Assembly (NCBI GenBank): GCA_002421005.1
Contig: DIJC01000004.1
Span: forward strand, 310,001 to 374,000
Direction: 5' to 3'
Source of the DNA: Enterobacteriaceae bacterium UBA5654
Lineage (GTDB): Bacteria; Pseudomonadota; Gammaproteobacteria; Enterobacterales; Enterobacteriaceae
DNA: 64,000 nucleotides
The position numbers and the translations under genes were made by a program. Numbering within the stretch: position 1 is the first letter of the stretch; the number at the start of each line of letters is the position of its first letter. Positions 7,560 through 16,860 of this stretch are shown here, piece after piece. The notes beneath the pieces were generated by a model that made no database searches, was not told the origin of the DNA, and saw only the letters and a program-made list of their open reading frames with translations.

Positions 7560-9050
7560 ATGAACAAAAGTAGCCATACTGCGGCGGAGCAACATGCTGC
7601 CAAACGCCGCTGGTTGAACTCGCACGAAGAGGGATACCACAAAGCGATGGGCAACCGTCAGGTGCAGATGATCGCCATCGGCGGCGCAATCGGCACCGGT
7701 CTGTTTTTAGGGGCCGGGGCGCGGTTACAGATGGCGGGGCCGTCGCTGGCGATCGTCTATCTGGTCTGCGGGATCTTCTCGTTTTTTATCTTACGCGCGC
7801 TGGGTGAACTGGTCTTACACCGCCCTTCCAGCGGCAGTTTCGTCTCCTACGCCCGTGAGTTTCTCGGTGAAAAAGCCGCTTTCGTGGCGGGCTGGATGTA
7901 CTTCATCAACTGGGCGATGACCGGCATTGTCGATATCACCGCCGTGGCGCTGTATATGCACTACTGGGGCGCGTTTGGCGATGTGCCGCAATGGGTCTTT
8001 GCCCTCGGCGCGCTGGCGATTGTTGGCACCATGAACATGATCGGCGTTAAATGGTTCGCCGAAATGGAGTTCTGGTTTGCGCTGATCAAAGTACTGGCTA
8101 TCGTGGTCTTTCTGGTGGTCGGCACCGTCTTTCTCGGCAGCGGTAAACCGCTCGACGGCGGCAGCACCGGCTTTCATTTGATCACCGATAACGGCGGCTT
8201 CTTCCCGCACGGTTTGCTGCCCGCCCTGGTGCTGGTTCAGGGCGTGGTATTTGCCTTCGCCTCTATCGAACTGGTCGGCACGGCGGCTGGCGAATGCAAA
8301 GATCCGCAGACGATGGTGCCCAAAGCCATTAACAGCGTGATCTGGCGTATCGGCCTGTTCTACGTTGGCTCGGTGGTTCTGCTGGTACTGCTGCTGCCGT
8401 GGAATGCCTACCAGGCTGGGCAAAGCCCGTTCGTGACCTTCTTCTCGAAGCTGGGGATGCCATACATCGGCAGCATTATGAATATCGTGGTGCTCACCGC
8501 CGCGCTGTCGAGCTTAAACTCTGGCCTGTACAGCACCGGACGTATTCTGCGCTCGATGTCGATGGGCGGATCCGCGCCGAAATTTATGTCGAAGATGAGC
8601 CGTCAGCACGTCCCTTACGCGGGCATTCTGGCAACGCTCGGCATTTACGTGATCGGCGTGTTTCTTAACTACCTGGTTCCGTCGCAGGTGTTTGAGATCG
8701 TCCTCAACGTCGCTTCGCTGGGCATCATCGCATCCTGGGCGTTTATCGTGGTTTGTCAGATGAAACTGCGCCAGGCCATTAAAGAAGGTAAAACCCCGGC
8801 CGTCGGCTTTAAAATGCCCGGCGCACCGATCACCTCATGGCTGACGCTGCTGTTTCTGTTCAGCGTGCTGGTTCTGATGGCCTTCGACTACCCGAACGGG
8901 ACATACACCATCGGCTCGATTCCGCTGATTGCGGTCCTGCTGGTCGCGGGCTGGTTTGGCGTGCGTAAGCGGGTGCAGGAAATTCACCGTCTGGCCCCTG
9001 ACCATCAGCCGGTCAGCGACGTCATCCTGAAGGAAAAAACCTCTCACTAA
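7560..9050 (+). CDS. ansP: L-asparagine permease AnsP
   Basis: This 496-residue protein belongs to the amino acid-polyamine-organocation family, with 12 predicted helices. The consensus region GGAIGTGLFLGAG in helix 1 and SSGSFVSYAREFLGEKAAFVAGW match E. coli AnsP, as does nearly the whole chain. It takes up L-asparagine across the inner membrane. AGGA lies 7 bp upstream of the ATG. A strong terminator follows. It keeps its E. coli neighbourhood next to yncE and pqqU. Only the two ends, about 15 residues each, diverge. Confidence 0.95.
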   Translation: MNKSSHTAAEQHAAKRRWLNSHEEGYHKAMGNRQVQMIAIGGAIGTGLFLGAGARLQMAGPSLAIVYLVCGIFSFFILRALGELVLHRPSSGSFVSYAREFLGEKAAFVAGWMYFINWAMTGIVDITAVALYMHYWGAFGDVPQWVFALGALAIVGTMNMIGVKWFAEMEFWFALIKVLAIVVFLVVGTVFLGSGKPLDGGSTGFHLITDNGGFFPHGLLPALVLVQGVVFAFASIELVGTAAGECKDPQTMVPKAINSVIWRIGLFYVGSVVLLVLLLPWNAYQAGQSPFVTFFSKLGMPYIGSIMNIVVLTAALSSLNSGLYSTGRILRSMSMGGSAPKFMSKMSRQHVPYAGILATLGIYVIGVFLNYLVPSQVFEIVLNVASLGIIASWAFIVVCQMKLRQAIKEGKTPAVGFKMPGAPITSWLTLLFLFSVLVLMAFDYPNGTYTIGSIPLIAVLLVAGWFGVRKRVQEIHRLAPDHQPVSDVILKEKTSH

Positions 9051-9056
9051 GCACTC

Positions 9057-9091
9057 ATGCCAGTCAGTGGCTTAACTGACTGGCATTTTTT
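9057..9091 (+). terminator. Rho-independent terminator of ansP
   Basis: ATGCCAGTCAG pairs perfectly with CTGACTGGCAT around an 8-base loop and runs into six T residues, starting 7 bp past the ansP stop. Confidence 0.93.
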
Positions 9092-9214
9092 GATCGTGAT
9101 ACCGCCTTTCTTTCGTCACTACCAACCCGGACAGTTCCTCTCCCCGGAGAGACAGGGGGAAAGTATGTGCTGCGGCTCCCCCTTCAGCCCACCGGGTTAG
9201 CGCCGGGCTCTCTC

Positions 9215-10276
9215 TTACAGCGCGATGCGGATCACATCATCCGGCTGGGTCGCTTCTTTCTCGCGGGTCGATTCCTGCTTCACCGTCACATACAGCGTCT
9301 GACCATCGGCAGACAGCGCCAGGCTGTTCGGGAAGGTCGGCGTGGCGAACGTTTTGACGACCTTATTGGTTTTGCCATCGATCACGCTGACCTGACCGGC
9401 CTTCCGGTGGGTCACATAGGCTTCGTTACGCGCCGGGTTAAACAGCACCGCCAGCGATTCCGGGGCGTCGATCTTCGCAGTGACCTTGCCATCACGGGTA
9501 TCGACCACCAGCACCTGCGGCTGTTTTGAGTCGGTAATAAACGCGCGCTGACCTTTTACGTCGAGGCTGATGTTGAGCAACATATGCTCTTTGCCATCGT
9601 CGAGCAGTTTCTTACGGCTGAGGATTTTATTCGTGCCCGTATCGATGGTAATCAGCTCGCCATCGGCATTGGTAACGTACAGACGTTTCGCCGCCGCATC
9701 CAGCGCCAGCCCGGTGCCCATCGTGCCAGTACTGGTAATGGTGGTTTTCAGCTTCAGCGTTTTCCCATCCACCACCCAGACCACGCTCTCTTTACCGAGG
9801 CCAGTGATATACACGGTGTTGGTGGTTTCATCGGCCACCAGCTCGCGCGGCTGAAGCGGACGGAACGTTTCCGTGCGTTTGCGGGCATCCAGCACCACGC
9901 GGCCTTTGACCTCGCCGGTTTTCGCATCCACCGCCGTGACCGCGCCGTCAGTGGTATTACCTAACCACAGCGTCTGGCTCTGATTATCAATGGCGGCACC
10001 GAACGGTTTGAGATCGCTGTGAATGGCCTGGGTGATGTCCAGGGTGGTCGGATCGAGACGGTAAATCACCCCGCCCTTATCCGTTTTACGGCTTTGCACG
10101 GTGGCGACCCACAGCGCATTTTCCTGCGGGCTGACGGCCATTTCATACGCGCCTTTAGCAACAGGTTTGCGCAGCAGTTCTTCAGCGGCGTGGAGGTTGA
10201 AGCTTCCGGCCAGCAGCAGAGACGTTAACAGCAATGAACGGTGCAGACGCGGCGCGGACAGATGACGTAAAGACAT
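9215..10276 (-). CDS. yncE: Periplasmic beta-propeller protein YncE
   Basis: The 353-residue protein starts with a Sec signal peptide (hydrophobic run about 14-27, cleavage after LHAA near residue 31). Repeated YVTN-like blades follow (VYITGLGK, RLYVTNADG, RAFITDSKQ, EAYVTHRKAG, TLYVTVKQ), forming a seven-bladed propeller. It matches E. coli YncE throughout. YncE is a periplasmic protein reported to bind single-stranded DNA and is iron-repressed in E. coli; its job is not settled. It is divergent from the TonB receptor pqqU, and a good Fur box sits about 80 bp upstream of its start, consistent with Fur control. Confidence 0.94.
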   Translation of the reverse strand: MSLRHLSAPRLHRSLLLTSLLLAGSFNLHAAEELLRKPVAKGAYEMAVSPQENALWVATVQSRKTDKGGVIYRLDPTTLDITQAIHSDLKPFGAAIDNQSQTLWLGNTTDGAVTAVDAKTGEVKGRVVLDARKRTETFRPLQPRELVADETTNTVYITGLGKESVVWVVDGKTLKLKTTITSTGTMGTGLALDAAAKRLYVTNADGELITIDTGTNKILSRKKLLDDGKEHMLLNISLDVKGQRAFITDSKQPQVLVVDTRDGKVTAKIDAPESLAVLFNPARNEAYVTHRKAGQVSVIDGKTNKVVKTFATPTFPNSLALSADGQTLYVTVKQESTREKEATQPDDVIRIAL

Positions 10277-10357
10277 GACGACTCCCTTTGATAAGCAAAA
10301 TGATTACCGCTACACAGGCTTCCACGGGCGTAATCATGGTTACACCCTGTTATAAAT

Positions 10358-10376
10358 GAGAATAGTAATCATTATT
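10358..10376. promoter_or_regulatory. Fur box between yncE and pqqU
   Basis: The 19-mer GAGAATAGTAATCATTATT matches the classic Fur consensus at 15 of 19 positions. It lies 82 bp upstream of yncE and about 157 bp upstream of pqqU, placed to repress yncE and possibly both genes when iron is plentiful. Confidence 0.75.
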
Positions 10377-10532
10377 CTGATGAATGTGGAGCGTTAATTT
10401 TCCGCTTTCCGCCAAAAAGTGATTTCCTTCGTATACTTACACTTAACCTAATGTGCCGTTTTGATTTTCAAATATTTACAAAAGACTTAACATAACGGCG
10501 TAAATTCTTTTTTTGCTGTAAAGAGCCCTTTA

Positions 10533-12644
10533 ATGAAAATCCTGCGTGTTCGTCAGGCTGCGCTTCCGGCGCTGCTGCTCCCTGCCATTCTCCTGCCCGC
10601 CTTCGCCGTTGCGGCGCAGGACGGAACGTTAATCGTCACCGCCACCCCGCACGCGGTATCTGAGCTGGATACCCCCGCCGCCGTCAGCGTGGTTAACGGG
10701 GACGAAATGCGCCACGCCGCGCCGCGAGTCAATCTTTCTGAATCGCTCGGCGCGGTGCCCGGTTTGCAGGTGCAGAATCGGCAGAACTACGCGCAGGATC
10801 TGCAATTGTCGATTCGCGGATTTGGCGCGCGCTCCACCTTCGGCGTGCGCGGCCTGCGGCTGTATGTGGACGGCATCCCTGCCACCATGCCGGACGGTCA
10901 GGGACAAACCTCAAATATTGATATTAACAGTGTGGAAAGCGTGGACGTGCTGCGCGGCCCGTTCTCGGCGCTGTACGGCAACTCCTCCGGCGGGGTGATG
11001 AATATCACCACCCAGACCGGTGAACAGCCCGCCACCATTGAAGCCAGCAGCTATTACGGCAGCTACGGTAGCTGGCGCTACGGCCTGAAAGCCACCGGCG
11101 CCGTAGGCGACGGCACCCAGCCAGGCGACGTTGACTACACCGTCTCAGGCAGCCGCTTTGCCACCCACGGCTATCGCGATCACAGCGGCGCGCGTAAAAA
11201 TCTCGGCAATGCGAAACTGGGCGTGCGGATTGATGACGTCAGCAAGCTCACCCTGCTGCTTAATAGCGTGGACATCACCGCCAACGACGCGGGCGGTTTA
11301 AGTCAGGCGGAATGGCGTGCCGATCCGCGTCAGTCGCCGCGCGGCGATCAGTACAATACCCGCAAAGACACCCGGCAGACGCAGGCCGGGCTGCGCTATG
11401 AGCGCCAGCTTAGCCAAAATGACGATCTCAGCGTGATGATGTACGCGGGCGAACGTGAAACCACTCAGTACCAGTCCATTCCGCGTGCGCCGCAGCTTAA
11501 TCCCGGTCATGCGGGCGGGGTGATCAACCTGAGCCGTAACTATCAGGGCATTGATACCCGCTGGACCCATCGCGGTGAACTGGGTGTGCCGGTCACCTTA
11601 ACCACCGGGCTGGATTACGAAAATATGAGCGAAAATCGCAAAGGCTACGAGAACTTTGTGATGGTCAACGGCGCGCCGGACTATGGCGAAAAAGGCGCGC
11701 TGCGCCGCGACGAACGCAACCTGATGTGGAACCTCGATCCCTATCTGCAAACGAGCTGGCAGTTAAGCGAGCAGTGGTCGCTGGATGCGGGCGTGCGTTA
11801 CAGTTCGGTGTGGTTTGACTCCAACGATCATTACGTCACCCCCGCCAACGGCGATGACAGCGGCGACGCCAGCTACCACAAATGGCTTCCGGCAGGCTCG
11901 TTAAAATACGCGGTGACCGACGCATGGAACCTCTATCTCTCCGCCGGGCGCGGTTTTGAAACGCCCACCATCAACGAATTATCCTACCGTTCCGATAACC
12001 AGAGCGGCCTGAATTTTAATCTTAAGCCTTCCACCAATGACACCGTGGAAATCGGCAGCAAAACCCGCATCGGCAACGGCCTGCTCACCGCCGCGCTGTT
12101 CCAGACCGACACCGACGATGAAATTGTGGTGGACGCCAGCAGCGGCGGACGCACCAGCTACAAAAACGCCGGGAAAACCCGTCGTCAGGGAGCGGAACTG
12201 GCGCTGGATCAGCAGTTCGCCGAAAACTGGCGGGCGAAGGCTTCCTGGACCTGGCTGGATGCGACCTACCGCAGTAACGTCTGCGGTGCAAACGACTGTA
12301 ACGGCAACCGGATGCCGGGTATCGCGCGCAATATGGGTTTCGCCTCACTGGGCTATGAACCGGAATCGGGCTGGTACGCGGGCAGCGATATTCGCTACCT
12401 GAGCGATATCATGGCCGACGACGAAAACAGCGACAAAGCGCCGTCATGGACCGTAGTCGGACTGAATACCGGCTATAAATTCAACTATGGACACTGGATG
12501 ATGGATATCTTCGGGCGGGTGGATAACCTGTTTGACCGCGAGTATGCCGGCTCGGTGATCGTCAACGAATCTAACGGTCGCTACTACGAACCGGCGCCGG
12601 GACGTAACTACGGAGTGGGATTATCGGTCGGCTGGCAGTTCTGA
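10533..12644 (+). CDS. pqqU: TonB-dependent outer-membrane receptor PqqU (YncD)
   Basis: The 703-residue protein carries a signal peptide (cleavage near AVAAQ, residue 28) and a TonB box-like TLIVTATP. A plug domain follows (VQNRQNYAQDLQLSIRGFG, LRGPFSALYGNSSGGVMNI), then a 22-strand barrel ending in the outer-membrane signature GLSVGWQF. It matches E. coli YncD, now called PqqU, which imports the cofactor pyrroloquinoline quinone and is a phage receptor. No PQQ synthesis genes are in the window. A Fur box lies in the shared upstream region. The barrel contains the CGANDCNG cysteine pair, probably an extracellular-loop disulfide. Confidence 0.93.
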   Translation: MKILRVRQAALPALLLPAILLPAFAVAAQDGTLIVTATPHAVSELDTPAAVSVVNGDEMRHAAPRVNLSESLGAVPGLQVQNRQNYAQDLQLSIRGFGARSTFGVRGLRLYVDGIPATMPDGQGQTSNIDINSVESVDVLRGPFSALYGNSSGGVMNITTQTGEQPATIEASSYYGSYGSWRYGLKATGAVGDGTQPGDVDYTVSGSRFATHGYRDHSGARKNLGNAKLGVRIDDVSKLTLLLNSVDITANDAGGLSQAEWRADPRQSPRGDQYNTRKDTRQTQAGLRYERQLSQNDDLSVMMYAGERETTQYQSIPRAPQLNPGHAGGVINLSRNYQGIDTRWTHRGELGVPVTLTTGLDYENMSENRKGYENFVMVNGAPDYGEKGALRRDERNLMWNLDPYLQTSWQLSEQWSLDAGVRYSSVWFDSNDHYVTPANGDDSGDASYHKWLPAGSLKYAVTDAWNLYLSAGRGFETPTINELSYRSDNQSGLNFNLKPSTNDTVEIGSKTRIGNGLLTAALFQTDTDDEIVVDASSGGRTSYKNAGKTRRQGAELALDQQFAENWRAKASWTWLDATYRSNVCGANDCNGNRMPGIARNMGFASLGYEPESGWYAGSDIRYLSDIMADDENSDKAPSWTVVGLNTGYKFNYGHWMMDIFGRVDNLFDREYAGSVIVNESNGRYYEPAPGRNYGVGLSVGWQF

Positions 12645-12648
12645 GGTG

Positions 12649-12680
12649 AAAAAACTCCCGGCGACGCCTGCCGCCGGGAG
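12649..12680 (-). terminator. Terminator of the HBM-type chemoreceptor gene
   Basis: On the minus strand CTCCCGGCG pairs with CGCCGGGAG and runs into six T residues, 7 bp past the receptor stop. On the plus strand the stem may also help end pqqU, but there is no T run in that direction. Confidence 0.85.
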
Positions 12681-12686
12681 GGAATA

Positions 12687-14597
12687 TCAGAACGTCGTCC
12701 AGTTCGCTTGCGGTACCGCACCCGCCGCCGTCACCGACTGACGCGCAGCGCGCGCTACGCGGGCGCTGTCGTCCAGACGAAACGCGGTCACCAGTTCCTC
12801 CAGCACCCGCGCCTGCTCTTCCAGCGATCCCGCCGCCAGCGATGAGGCATTAACCAGCGTCGCATTTTGCTGGGTGGTACTGTCCAGCTCCGACACCGCG
12901 CGGGCAATCTGCTCAATGCCCCGGCTCTGTTCTTCCGAAGCGGAAGAAATCTCGCCCATAATATCGTTCACGCGGGTGACAGAATGCACCACCTGCTCCA
13001 TCGTCTGTCCGGCTTTGGCGACCAGATTGCTGCCGGTATCAATACGTGACACCGATTCGGCAATCAGATGCTCGATATCTTTTGCGGCCTGGGAGCTGCG
13101 CTGGGAAAGGCTGCGCACTTCGCTGGCGACCACCGCAAAACCACGCCCCTGCTCGCCGGCACGCGCGGCTTCCACCGCCGCGTTGAGCGCCAGAATATTG
13201 GTCTGGAAGGCGATGCTGTTAATCACGGCGGTAATGTCGGCGATTTTCCGCGAACTGGTGTTGATATCGCCCATGGTGGCGACCATATCGCGCATCACGT
13301 TGCCGCCCTGGCTCGCAGTCTGCGAGGCTTCGGCGGCAAGTTTACTGGCATGACGCGCGTTATCGGCGTTGTTTTTCACCGTGGCGGTCAACTGCTCCAT
13401 GCTGGCGGCGGTCTGTACCACGGCGGCGGCCTGCTGTTCCGTGCGTGATGAAAGATCGGTATTGCCGTCGGCTATTTCCGACGCGGCGCTGGTAACGCGC
13501 GTGACACTGTAACGTACCTCGCCAATCATCGCCCGTAGCTTATCGTTCATCACCCCCATCGCGGCGGTGAGTTTGCCGAATTCATCATTGCTGCGTGCCT
13601 GAATGGTGGCGCTCAGGTCGCCGCTGGCAATGCGTTCGGCAAGCTGAAGATTCTCGCGTACCGGACGGGTGATTTGCCGCGTCACCCACCAGGAAACCGC
13701 AATGCCCAGCAGAATGGCGATAAGCCCGACCAGCGCGGCGATGGTGGACGAGGTATTGGCAAGGCTGTCGTTATGCGTTTTCACCAGCGCGATAATGTCT
13801 TTAATGGCGGCGCTGGCACGATCGCCTGCCGTTTTGACATTGTCTTCTGCCGCACGCAGATCCTGCACCGACTGATAGTAAAACAGGCTGTTATCGCGGT
13901 AGCTGGTACTTTCATCCCACAGGGAACGCAGCTGGGTTTGCGCCTCTTCCGGCAGTTGCGGCAGTAGCGTTTGCACCACGCTTTGCGTCGCCGCCGACTG
14001 TTTATCCAGCGCGTCACGCGCGTCGGGGCTGGCGTTAAAACGCAGCGCCAGCGCGCGGTCGCGTAAATTACCCATCGCAAACAGCGCGTCGTAAAGCTGG
14101 TAGCTCAGGGTGGCGTCTTCCAGCGGCGTGCGCATCAGGGCGGTATAACGGGACTGGAGATCCTCATTGCCGGTCGCCTCCAGCGCAGAACGCAGGCCGA
14201 CCAGCATGGTGGTGGATTTTTGCATTGCGGCAACGCTGGTTTTGAATTCTTCCAGATGCCCGGCCATCCTGTCGATAACGGCTTTCTCCTGCGCCGTCCA
14301 CTCCAGCGCCTGTGCCGATGCGGTCAGTTGCGCCGCATGGTTCACGTAGTCCGCCATCACCTGCCCGGATTTGCTGTCGCTGCTGTAGAAATACTTCAGG
14401 CGATTGATTTTGGCCTGGAACACTTCGATATTGATGTTGTAGATAAGGTTGGTTTTTTCGTAAACGTCGCGGATCTCACGAAAGCGGATGACGCTAAGCG
14501 TCGTGGCGACGGCAACCAGCAAGAGCACCACCCCAAAGCCGGTGGCGAGTTTTTTACTGATGGTAATATTACGTAATCGTTGGCGAAAACCGGACAT
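12687..14597 (-). CDS. Methyl-accepting chemotaxis protein with large helical ligand-binding domain (HBM-like)
   Basis: Start 14597 (MSGFRQRLRN) is chosen over longer upstream frames because AGGGAG lies 6 bp ahead, giving 636 residues. The layout is TM1 (about 16-36), a roughly 250-residue periplasmic helical domain, TM2 (about 283-305), HAMP, methylation helices and the invariant hairpin tip INSIAFQTNILALNAAVEAA. It ends in NWTTF, the pentapeptide that tethers CheR and CheB in high-abundance receptors. A periplasmic domain of this size fits the HBM four-helix double bundle of McpS-type receptors, which bind organic acids; that identification is inference from size and helix pattern. A sigma28 promoter candidate lies upstream. 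Confidence 0.9.
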   Translation of the reverse strand: MSGFRQRLRNITISKKLATGFGVVLLLVAVATTLSVIRFREIRDVYEKTNLIYNINIEVFQAKINRLKYFYSSDSKSGQVMADYVNHAAQLTASAQALEWTAQEKAVIDRMAGHLEEFKTSVAAMQKSTTMLVGLRSALEATGNEDLQSRYTALMRTPLEDATLSYQLYDALFAMGNLRDRALALRFNASPDARDALDKQSAATQSVVQTLLPQLPEEAQTQLRSLWDESTSYRDNSLFYYQSVQDLRAAEDNVKTAGDRASAAIKDIIALVKTHNDSLANTSSTIAALVGLIAILLGIAVSWWVTRQITRPVRENLQLAERIASGDLSATIQARSNDEFGKLTAAMGVMNDKLRAMIGEVRYSVTRVTSAASEIADGNTDLSSRTEQQAAAVVQTAASMEQLTATVKNNADNARHASKLAAEASQTASQGGNVMRDMVATMGDINTSSRKIADITAVINSIAFQTNILALNAAVEAARAGEQGRGFAVVASEVRSLSQRSSQAAKDIEHLIAESVSRIDTGSNLVAKAGQTMEQVVHSVTRVNDIMGEISSASEEQSRGIEQIARAVSELDSTTQQNATLVNASSLAAGSLEEQARVLEELVTAFRLDDSARVARAARQSVTAAGAVPQANWTTF

Positions 14598-14643
14598 TCC
14601 GTACTCCCTGGATAACAAAGTGACAAACGTAATGCATTCCTTG

Positions 14644-14670
14644 TTATCGGCAGGGTTTTCGCTTAATTCA
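14644..14670 (-). promoter_or_regulatory. Sigma28 (FliA) promoter candidate for the HBM-type chemoreceptor
   Basis: Reading leftward, TGAA, 15 bp, then GCCGATAA. The -10 is a perfect match to the FliA consensus and the spacing is exact, with one mismatch in TAAA. It lies about 47 bp before the receptor ATG, as expected for a class 3 flagellar-regulon gene. Confidence 0.75.
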
Positions 14671-14735
14671 GCAGGATACGAATAAAAACGTATTCGCTCC
14701 CGCATAACGGGAGCGAGATCACATAATATTTTCTT

Positions 14736-15395
14736 TTAACGCAAATACTGGTTCTTCACCAGCGAAACGCCTTCATCAATCGCCCGACATACGGCATCAG
14801 AACTGGCCTCATTATCTTTATGTTCGAGCGCCAGAATGAGATCCTGATAGTCAAACTGACTGGAGGATATATTCTCCGGCTGCGGATAAAGATAATTAAA
14901 TCCTGGCCCGATTCTGATCCATAGCTGCTCAATAAGCGCATACAGCGTCGGCATTTTTGCGTATTCGTACAGCCGGAAACGGAATTTATGATGCGCGCGC
15001 AGCGCCTGTTCAACGTTCCCCGCCTGGCGATGTTCAACGAACGCCTCGCACAAATGGCGGAGTTCCCTGATATTTTCCGACGTCACCTGGGCGGCAGCCA
15101 TTGCGGCGGCCATGCCTTCCAGGTTTTTACGAATGTGATTAATTTCATCATAACGCTCAAGGGTAAGCTGCGGTACCAGAAAAGCCTGCGCTGGTGTGGC
15201 TGTCAGCGCGCCGGAAGAGACCAGACGCAGCAACGCTTCACGCACAGGAGTGATACTGGTCCCCAGCTGATTCGCAATCTCCTTAGTTATCAGTCGCGCA
15301 CCGGGTTTCAACGCACCAATGATCAATGCACTCTTCAGACTTACTTCCACCTGCATGGTAAGACTCATGCGGTGGGCTTTCTCCAGATCAAGCAT
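14736..15395 (-). CDS. GntR-family regulator, FadR subfamily, McbR/YncC-like
   Basis: The 219-residue protein has an N-terminal winged helix (VSLKSALIIGALKPGARLITKEIANQLG; TSITPVREALLRL, about 15-65) and an all-helical FadR/FCD effector domain (about 85-215). The DNA-binding half is very close to E. coli McbR (YncC), the regulator of mcbA and biofilm colanic acid control; the effector half is more diverged. It occupies the mcbR position next to curA. The target is unknown; curA and mnaT are the obvious neighbours to test. The 260-bp gap to curA contains a nested inverted repeat at about 15551-15588 that could be an operator or weak terminator. Confidence 0.82.
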   Translation of the reverse strand: MLDLEKAHRMSLTMQVEVSLKSALIIGALKPGARLITKEIANQLGTSITPVREALLRLVSSGALTATPAQAFLVPQLTLERYDEINHIRKNLEGMAAAMAAAQVTSENIRELRHLCEAFVEHRQAGNVEQALRAHHKFRFRLYEYAKMPTLYALIEQLWIRIGPGFNYLYPQPENISSSQFDYQDLILALEHKDNEASSDAVCRAIDEGVSLVKNQYLR

Positions 15396-15550
15396 TTGTA
15401 TTTCCTGTTGCCATCATTACTTAAGTCAATTAGGCGGGCACAACCCTGCGGTTGCCCCTCACAAAACGTATATCCGTGTCGCGTTCTGGTGTTGGAAATA
15501 AAATGCAATGGTAACTGCCAATGATTATCAATTATGTTATTAAGAATTTA

Positions 15551-15588
15551 AGCCGGACAACATGTCGTCCACATTGCCCGGCTCTCTT
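15551..15588. repeat. Nested inverted repeat between curA and the McbR-like gene
   Basis: Outer arms AGCCGG and CCGGCT enclose the near-perfect 16-bp palindrome GGACAACATGTCGTCC. On the minus strand it follows curA by about 70 bp and lacks a T run, so an operator role is as likely as termination. Confidence 0.45.
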
Positions 15589-15655
15589 TAATTAAATACG
15601 TTTTGCAAAAATTTGCACGAAAATATTCGACAGTTTTTCTGCCACCTGAAGAATA

Positions 15656-16693
15656 TTATTCTTCAGGCGAGACGCGGATAACAACTTTGCCAAAATTTTT
15701 GCCTTGCAGCAAACCAAAGAAGGTTTGCGGCGCGTTTTCCAGCCCGTCAGTGATTTCTTCGCGGTAGTGGATTTTACCCGCGTTCACCCACTCGCCCATT
15801 TGCTGGCGAAACTCATCCAGGCGATGACCGTAGTCCTGGGCGATGATAAAGCCCTGCACGCGCATCCGCTTTTTAAGGATGGTCCCCATCAGCAGCGACA
15901 GGCGATCCGGCCCTTCCGGCAGATCGGTGGCGTTGTAACCACTTACCAGACCGCAGACCGGCACACGGGCGGAGGTGTTGAACAGCGGCAGCACGGCGTC
16001 AAACACTTTGCCGCCGACGTTTTCGTAGTAAATATCGATACCGTCAGGACAGGCAGCGGCTAACTGGTCGGCGAAATCGTCGGCGCGATGATCGAGACAG
16101 GCATCAAATCCCAGCACCTCAACCGCATAACGGCACTTCTCGCTGCCGCCCGCCACGCCGACAACCCGGCAGCCTTTCAGTTTGCCAATTTGCCCGACGG
16201 TAGCGCCCACCGGCCCGGTGGCAGCAGCCACTACCAGCGTCTCGCCGTCCTTCGGCTGCCCGATATCCAGCAGCCCCATATACGCGGTAAAGCCTGGCAT
16301 CCCAAGAATGCCCAGCGCCCATGACGGATGCTTCAGACTGGCGTCGAGTTTCACCAGCCCTTTACCGTCAGAAAGGTCATATTTTTGCCAGCCGCTGTAG
16401 CCCAGCACCCAGTCGCCCTCGGCAAAATCAGGATGATTCGACTGTTCAACGCGGCTGACGGTGCCGCCGACCATCACTGCGTCAATCTCGACCGGCGGCG
16501 AATAGGAAGGCTGGTCGCTCATGCGCCCGCGCATATACGGGTCGAGGGACAGATACACCGTGCGCAGCAGAAGCTGCCCCTCGCCCGGCGCGGCGACTTC
16601 GTTCTCTTCCAGGCGGAAGTTTTCGGCGACCGGCGCGCCGTGCGGACGGGATGCCAGTACCCAGCGGCGATTACGTTGCGGTTGTTGACTCAT
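15656..16693 (-). CDS. curA: NADPH-dependent curcumin/alkenal reductase CurA
   Basis: The 345-residue zinc-free medium-chain dehydrogenase/reductase matches E. coli CurA (YncB) almost throughout. It has the N-terminal RNRRWVLASRPHGAP, the nucleotide-binding AATGPVGATVGQIGKLKG (about 155-172), and the C-terminal LLQGKNFGKVVIRV. It reduces alpha,beta-unsaturated ketones and alkenals, including curcumin, in the cytoplasm. The ATG at 16693 is preceded by AAGGAG at 7 bp; the longer upstream frame lacks a ribosome site. It is divergent from mnaT and upstream of the McbR-like regulator on the same strand. Confidence 0.94.
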   Translation of the reverse strand: MSQQPQRNRRWVLASRPHGAPVAENFRLEENEVAAPGEGQLLLRTVYLSLDPYMRGRMSDQPSYSPPVEIDAVMVGGTVSRVEQSNHPDFAEGDWVLGYSGWQKYDLSDGKGLVKLDASLKHPSWALGILGMPGFTAYMGLLDIGQPKDGETLVVAAATGPVGATVGQIGKLKGCRVVGVAGGSEKCRYAVEVLGFDACLDHRADDFADQLAAACPDGIDIYYENVGGKVFDAVLPLFNTSARVPVCGLVSGYNATDLPEGPDRLSLLMGTILKKRMRVQGFIIAQDYGHRLDEFRQQMGEWVNAGKIHYREEITDGLENAPQTFFGLLQGKNFGKVVIRVSPEE

Positions 16694-16860
16694 TAAGCAC
16701 TCCTTATGGTTTACACCTTGTTGAATACTAGATCGCCCTGCCTGACAGCGCTTCACTTTCTGCCGCTTTAAGGCGATTCCGGCAAAAAAGTAACGACAAC
16801 CACGCGCCCGCTGTTGTAATAATAACGCTCTGTTTGTGAATTAATTTCTTGAGGTTAATC

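Noticed and set aside
9121..9200. REP-like palindrome between ansP and yncE
   Set aside because: TCTCCCCGGAGA is short and the rest does not match the other palindromes well enough to list.
15656..16756. A 21-residue N-terminal extension of CurA
   Set aside because: AAGGAG immediately upstream of ATG 16693 and the match to CurA from MSQQPQRNRRW fix the shorter start.
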